A stretch of 64,000 nucleotides of DNA from JBBIUS01 sp037440105. Its GTDB lineage: Bacteria; Patescibacteriota; Patescibacteriia; XYB2-FULL-38-15. Within the stretch, counting starts at the first letter, position 1, and each line of letters opens with the position of its first letter. Where the stretch lies: assembly GCA_037440105.1 (NCBI GenBank), contig JBBIUS010000002.1, positions 1 through 64,000 on the forward strand, given 5' to 3'. This document shows positions 60,452-64,000 of the stretch, one piece after another. The position numbers were made by a program, and so were the translations under genes. Below the pieces are notes generated by a model. The model was not told the DNA's origin, ran no database searches, and saw only the letters and a list, made by a program, of their open reading frames with translations.

Positions 60452-61480
60452 ATGGATTCTAAAATAAAAGCAGATAAACTGTGTTCTATTTTTAAAGAAC
60501 ATCGCACCAGGCAACAAAGCGAGGTGCGTGTTCTTTTTATTGGCAGTGGTGAATTCGCCGCGACAATATTAAAGAAAATAATGTACTCAAATCTCAGACC
60601 AATAGCGATTATCACTCAGCCATCTAAATTAGCAGGCAGGCATCAAGTCATTTCTCCAACCTCAGTTAAGAAAATTGCAGAAAAATACAATATCAATGTT
60701 TATGAACCTAAAGATCTAAAAGATGAAAAAACTGAAAAATTAATCAATTTACTTAAACCGGATTTAATTATTGTGACTGACTATGGAAAAATTATTCCTA
60801 AAAATATTTTAGATGTCCCAAGGTTTAATTCTGTAAATATTCATCCATCGCTTTTGCCAAAATACCGCGGGCCTTCCCCTATTCAATATACAATTTTAAA
60901 CGGCGAAAAAGAAACCGGGGTAACAATTATTTTAATGGACGAAAAAGTGGATCACGGCCCGATTTTGGCAAATTACAAATTACAAATTACAAATTACAAA
61001 ATTACTTATACTGAGCTGTTAAAAAATTTAGCGGAATTAGGTGGCGATTTATTAATAAAAATAATACCGCAATGGTTAGCTGGTGAAATCAAGCCGACAC
61101 CGCAAGATGATTCGCGGGCAATTTACACTAAAATTTTGACACGTAAAGATGGAAAAATAAATTGGCACAAATCAGCGGAAGAGATCGAGCGGCAAATTCG
61201 CGCTTTTGAAAAGTGGCCTGGCAGTTGGAGCGAATGGTCAGTAGACAACAAAAAGTTTCGATTGAAAATTTTAAAAGCGAGAATTTTACATCAGACAGTA
61301 GGTTGCGCGGAAAATCAAACGCCCGGATTTGTTTTTTTAACTGAACAAAAAGAAATGGCAATAAATTGTAATCCTGGAAGTTTAATTATGGAAGAATTAC
61401 AATTGGAGGGCAGGAAAAAAATGACTAGTGGAGAATTTTTAAGAGGTTACCCAAAAATCATTGGTTCGGTTTTAATGTAA
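60452..61480 (+). CDS. fmt: Methionyl-tRNA formyltransferase
   Basis: 342 residues. Core motifs: VLFIGSGEFAATILKKIMYS near 27-46, NIHPSLLPKYRGPSPIQYTI with the catalytic Asn/His, and DEKVDHGPIL with the Asp. The first 25 residues are an extension whose DNA forms a terminator-like hairpin (60494-60536). A GTG at 60524 would give a start closer to the family norm. A repeat insert (ANYKLQITNYKIT, DNA 60968-61004) follows DHGPIL. The C-terminal domain is normal. Confidence 0.94.
   Translation: MDSKIKADKLCSIFKEHRTRQQSEVRVLFIGSGEFAATILKKIMYSNLRPIAIITQPSKLAGRHQVISPTSVKKIAEKYNINVYEPKDLKDEKTEKLINLLKPDLIIVTDYGKIIPKNILDVPRFNSVNIHPSLLPKYRGPSPIQYTILNGEKETGVTIILMDEKVDHGPILANYKLQITNYKITYTELLKNLAELGGDLLIKIIPQWLAGEIKPTPQDDSRAIYTKILTRKDGKINWHKSAEEIERQIRAFEKWPGSWSEWSVDNKKFRLKILKARILHQTVGCAENQTPGFVFLTEQKEMAINCNPGSLIMEELQLEGRKKMTSGEFLRGYPKIIGSVLM
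60494..60541 (+). terminator. Terminator-like hairpin inside the 5' end of fmt
   Basis: AAAGAAC-AT-CGCACC (60494-60508) pairs with GGTGCG-T-GTTCTTT (60523-60536) with one bulged base, followed directly by TTTTTATT. It may be an attenuator between def and fmt or an inserted palindrome. Confidence 0.5.
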
Positions 61481-61570
61481 TTAGAAAAGAATATTAGTCT
61501 GTATTAAAAAATTATTATAACATTTTTGGACGGCCGCATCAAAATGTTATAAACATTTTTTCTAAATAAT

Positions 61571-61600
61571 AAAAAATCCGCCAAATTTAGCGGATTTTTT
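61571..61600. terminator. Bidirectional terminator between fmt and the zinc-ribbon gene
   Basis: AAAAAATCCGC (61571-61581) pairs with GCGGATTTTTT (61590-61600), loop CAAATTTA. It serves convergent genes on both strands. Confidence 0.85.
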
Positions 61601-61618
61601 ATTATTTATCAGTTGATT

Positions 61619-61804
61619 TTATCTTTGAAAGCTAGCTCTTCGCTTTTTATTGCATTCAAAGCAATAAACTGGTCGATCAGGAGATGGTTTGAAAGGCAAC
61701 TCCGTGATCGGCGTGCCACAGTCAGCGCATTTCAAATTCATGTCAGAGACATTGAACATTTGGCGCTGCGGTCTTGGGCCAAAACCTTGATTGTTGAAGG
61801 CCAT
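61619..61804 (-). CDS. Small zinc-ribbon protein (CxxC...CxxC)
   Basis: 61 residues. The zinc ribbon KCADCGTPI and RPVYCFECN is nearly the same module as the C-terminal tail of the VirD4-like ATPase at 10193 (CSLCG..RPVYCKEC). The N-terminal part is Gln/Arg/Pro-rich and the C-terminal end is basic (KKRRASFQR), so it probably binds nucleic acid. Similar small proteins recur in CPR genomes by my recollection. A consensus promoter lies 124 bp upstream. Confidence 0.75.
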   Translation of the reverse strand: MAFNNQGFGPRPQRQMFNVSDMNLKCADCGTPITELPFKPSPDRPVYCFECNKKRRASFQR

Positions 61805-61927
61805 AAGTTTTTGAAGTTTCGGTCATTTTAACTTATGACCTTTTTTGATGCTATCTCTAAGATCTATCGTTAAAATTGTCCTACTCTTCTTTTCCCCTGC
61901 TGTAGGGAGATTACTAATTATGTTTAT

Positions 61928-61955
61928 ATTATACATTATTCGTAAAATTTGTCAA
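61928..61955 (-). promoter_or_regulatory. Promoter of the zinc-ribbon gene
   Basis: TTGACA (61955-61950) and TATAAT (61933-61928) with a 16-bp spacer. The leader is about 117 nt and contains TCCCTACAGCAGGGG, a small hairpin. Confidence 0.75.
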
Positions 61956-62040
61956 ATAAATTACTCGCCTTACAGCGAAACATTAAACCTTGCATTTATC
62001 CCATCGCAAGCAAAAAATATTCTGGCAAGGTGATAGATAA

Positions 62041-62075
62041 ATAAAAGCGGCGAATGATTTGATTCAAACACCGCG
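62041..62075 (-). terminator. Terminator of the 77-residue gene
   Basis: On the minus strand GCGG (62074-62071) pairs with CCGC (62050-62047), with an inner TTTGA/TCAAA pair, followed by TTTTATTTATC. Confidence 0.5.
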
Positions 62076-62083
62076 GTTAGCTT

Positions 62084-62317
62084 TCAATTGTTAGTTTTTC
62101 GTGTTCTCAAAAGACTACAGGTTCCGCGCCAGATGATTTTGAAGACCTGTTTTATAAATTCCCAAAGCACCTGAAAAATTTTCTTCGTAACCCATGAAAT
62201 CAACTCGTTGAACTTTCTTGCTAGCCATCGAATCAGCGGTCGAGATAGCGGAACGAATTCGTAAACAACGAAAAGTGCCAAAAGAAGGCTAATAATGCCA
62301 ATCAAGAATCTTTCCAT
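62084..62317 (-). CDS. Small membrane-anchored basic protein (77 aa)
   Basis: 77 residues with one hydrophobic segment at the N terminus (about 3-24, FLIGIISLLLALFVVYEFV), then an amphipathic, basic stretch (IRWLARKFNELISWVTKKIF) and a basic tail (TCSLLRTRKTNN). No family is recognised. It has its own promoter (62370-62343), an AGGAGG ribosome binding site eight bases from the start and a terminator. It could be a membrane peptide; a toxin-like role cannot be excluded but nothing proves it. Confidence 0.6.
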   Translation of the reverse strand: MERFLIGIISLLLALFVVYEFVPLSRPLIRWLARKFNELISWVTKKIFQVLWEFIKQVFKIIWRGTCSLLRTRKTNN

Positions 62318-62342
62318 TTTAATCCTCCTATTTTGATTTTAA

Positions 62343-62370
62343 ATCATACTAAATTTTTAATTTTTGTCAA
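62343..62370 (-). promoter_or_regulatory. Promoter of the 77-residue gene
   Basis: TTGACA (62370-62365) and TATGAT (62348-62343) with a 16-bp spacer, about 25 bp before the start codon. Confidence 0.7.
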
Positions 62371-62383
62371 GGACCACATTTAG

Positions 62384-62639
62384 AAAATAAAAAGGAGCGG
62401 CAAGGACTTGTGTCAATACCGCTCAGAGAGCAACCGCGCGAGGTGCCGAATCGGCACCCGTTGCGGATTATTTTCTGCCCTCGCTGTTTTTTCTTCCAGC
62501 GAGGTCAGCCGAGTGTGCCGGTTTACTGTCGAGCCTAGACTCGGGGCAGGCCCGCGAAAGGAGTCTCGCTCAGAGTGACAGGCAACTTGAGCGAGAGCCG
62601 AGCCGGCTACGGCTTTCTATGATTAATTTTATGATCGCT
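62384..62639 (-). ncRNA. Candidate GC-rich structured ncRNA (about 255 nt)
   Basis: A GC-rich island in AT-rich DNA with a consensus promoter upstream and a terminator at its end (GAGCGG/CCGCTC, plus-strand 62395-62424, then CTTTTTATTTTC on the minus strand). Perfect internal hairpins: CTCGCTCA/TGAGCGAG, CCTCGCTG/CAGCGAGG and GGTGCCGA/TCGGCACC. No open frame with a ribosome binding site was seen. It does not show the conserved cores of tmRNA, SRP RNA or RNase P RNA that I can recall; 6S RNA is not excluded. Confidence 0.65.
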
Positions 62640-62645
62640 AAAAAA

Positions 62646-62674
62646 AATATATCGAATTAAACTATTTTCGTCAA
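62646..62674 (-). promoter_or_regulatory. Consensus promoter of the candidate ncRNA
   Basis: TTGACG (62674-62669) and TATATT (62651-62646) with a 17-bp spacer; predicted start near 62639. Confidence 0.75.
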
Positions 62675-62676
62675 GA

Positions 62677-64000
62677 TTAACATTTCTTGGTAAAAAATAT
62701 GCTGCATAAAATTATATAGCCAATTCCTAAGGGGTGATTTAAATATGGGCTAAAGAAATTTGTTGCTAAAAGAGCTAGAATTCCGAGGAGCAAACCAAGG
62801 GGGAGAAAGTCTCCTGCTTGCCATAAACGCCACCCAGAACGCCAAATTTTAGTGATTAAAAGGAGATAAACGACCAGCCCGGCCAAGCCGATTTTAAGCA
62901 TAATGTCCAAATATCCCCATTCAAAGGCATAGGTAGTGAATTGCCCAGTTGGATTAAACTGCAAGGCGCGAGGATCGCTACTTTTGTAAGTGACAGTTGT
63001 GCCAAAGCCAGAGCCAATAACCGGGTGTTTTATAACTGCTTTGCCAAGCGGTGGAAGTAAATCCCAGCGGCTTCTGACCGCGGCTTCATTCAAATCAGTT
63101 AATCTTTCTTCTAACATTGAACCCCAAGAGATTTTGCTTGGCGTTGGGTACGGAAATTTGACGGTGATAAAAATCGCGGCGGCTGAGGTAACAAGTATGA
63201 CTAGACCACAGAGTCCTATCTTTAAAATTTTTCTAAAGGGAAATTTTAGAAAGATTAAGAATATTAAAAGTGTCAAAAGCCCTAAAGCCAAGCCGACCCA
63301 GAAACTGCGGGAAAAGCTAATGAGAATAGATGAAAGACATCCAGTAACCAATAACGAGTAACGAGCAATAAGTACTTTGCTTTTGTCTTTTTGCCAGACC
63401 AAGAAGGCAATAAAAATAAATAGGGCGATTAACACATAAATTTGCGACTGAAAAAATATTCGGTAAAAACCGCTGCCCATCAAGGTTATCTCCCCTATTA
63501 AAAATTGCCGTAGCCACCGGTAAAGCGGATACATTGCCACTTCCAGATTGTGAGAAAAAATGTAAAGAAGAAAAAATGTTTTAATGACAATAATAGTAAC
63601 CGCGGCTGTTAAAATTTGCAGGATGTTTTCAATTTGCTCGCGCGATTTTACGACATCCACGATCGGAAAAATTAAACCAAAATATAGCCAACCGTTGAAA
63701 TCAAAAAATATATTTTGGAAAGAATTCCCGCGAATTAGCCCCCAAACAAAACCCCAGGCAATAAAGATAAACAGAATCCAATAGATACGAGGAATCAGGA
63801 ATTTAGAATCATGAATTATGGTTTTTGAATTTTGAATTTGTGATTTGGAATTTATTTGGAATTTAGAATTTGACATTTGAATTTTTCTGAACAACCATAC
63901 ACCAAACACAACTATGAAAAATGCTATGCGTAAAGAAATCGATACACTACCCGTGTCAAAGTAGAAAAGGTACCCTTTCGAACCAATAAACAATTCCGCT
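62677..64000 (-). CDS. O-antigen-ligase-like membrane protein (5' end outside window)
   Basis: At least 438 residues with about ten membrane helices. The frame is open to the right edge, so the N terminus is missing. The WaaL/O-antigen ligase (Wzy_C) pattern is visible in the large loop near the end: GKAVIKHPVIGSGFGTTVTY and a downstream His/Tyr-rich region, with SFSRSFWVGLALGLLTLLIF before it. A repeat-encoded, polar insert (SNSKFQINSKSQIQNSKTII, DNA 63788-63884) lies in a cytosolic loop. It likely joins or polymerises lipid-linked glycans for the surface. Confidence 0.85.
   Translation of the reverse strand, partial: AELFIGSKGYLFYFDTGSVSISLRIAFFIVVFGVWLFRKIQMSNSKFQINSKSQIQNSKTIIHDSKFLIPRIYWILFIFIAWGFVWGLIRGNSFQNIFFDFNGWLYFGLIFPIVDVVKSREQIENILQILTAAVTIIVIKTFFLLYIFSHNLEVAMYPLYRWLRQFLIGEITLMGSGFYRIFFQSQIYVLIALFIFIAFLVWQKDKSKVLIARYSLLVTGCLSSILISFSRSFWVGLALGLLTLLIFLIFLKFPFRKILKIGLCGLVILVTSAAAIFITVKFPYPTPSKISWGSMLEERLTDLNEAAVRSRWDLLPPLGKAVIKHPVIGSGFGTTVTYKSSDPRALQFNPTGQFTTYAFEWGYLDIMLKIGLAGLVVYLLLITKIWRSGWRLWQAGDFLPLGLLLGILALLATNFFSPYLNHPLGIGYIILCSIFFTKKC

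Noticed and set aside
61613..61831. 72-residue plus-strand frame opposite the zinc-ribbon gene
   Set aside because: It is antisense to a conserved CxxC...CxxC protein with a good promoter; the plus-strand product has no recognisable features.

Overview
The window is AT-rich bacterial chromosome that reads like a member of the Candidate Phyla Radiation (Patescibacteria, most likely a Parcubacteria-type lineage). The grounds are compact or shortened housekeeping proteins (AlaRS without its C-terminal domain, ProS without the editing insert, RNA polymerase alpha without its C-terminal domain), families typical of CPR genomes (DUF5667 next to an ECF sigma factor, a VirD4/TraG-like ATPase with a zinc ribbon, several lone zinc-ribbon proteins), and the near absence of Shine-Dalgarno sequences in front of most genes. 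This placement is an inference from gene content; no 16S gene is present.

Layout. 1-8.7 kb: end of a BCAM0308-like gene, a membrane-anchored protein with an HEPN-like RNxxxH motif, a MacA/MacB-type efflux system (HlyD protein, ABC ATPase fused to a YHS domain, two paralogous permeases), a DUF422 membrane protein and a diacylglycerol-kinase-like lipid kinase. 8.7-14.4 kb: a T4SS-like ATPase pair, an ECF sigma/DUF5667 pair and two small cysteine-rich proteins. 14.4-22.3 kb: mnmA, alaS, then the block infA-rpmJ-rpsM-rpsK-rpsD-rpoA-rplQ-rplM-rpsI behind two tandem consensus promoters. 22.4-26.6 kb: a flippase and a glycosyltransferase, then a VIT-family protein and a lipoprotein-like protein on the other strand. 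26.7-28.5 kb: a tyrosine recombinase transcribed away from palindromic, attC-like sites and one small cassette-like gene. 28.5-45.3 kb: UvrD-like helicase/nuclease, dciA-like gene, proS, mreBCD-PBP2, greA, lysS, serS, alr, ddl and ftsQ (cell wall and division). 45.3-50.9 kb: a structured intergenic region carrying a promoter, a long structured leader, a small gene and a terminator on the minus strand, then M23 peptidase, gltX, a WecG-type glycosyltransferase and thpR. 51-61.5 kb: the three AmmeMemoRadiSam genes (amrS, amrB, amrA) interleaved with a CIRCE-preceded clpB and a secreted SLT-like protein, then priA, def and fmt. 61.6-64 kb: two small minus-strand genes, a GC-rich candidate ncRNA with its own promoter and terminator, and the 3' part of an O-antigen-ligase-like gene.

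The strongest unusual signal is the integron-like locus at 26.69-28.45 kb. On the minus strand, the bases that begin the cassette (GTTATGTGC) are exactly complementary to the inner core site that follows its gene (GCACATAAC), as expected if the two were joined in a circular cassette. The downstream site ends in GTTAGGC, which fits the attC consensus GTTRRRY. The adjacent recombinase, however, lacks the extra segment that defines IntI. A second window-wide theme is families of short, degenerate AT-rich repeats. They build palindromes in many intergenic spacers and also occur as in-frame inserts inside at least six proteins (MnmA, GT4, UvrD-like helicase, Ddl, Fmt, O-antigen-ligase-like).
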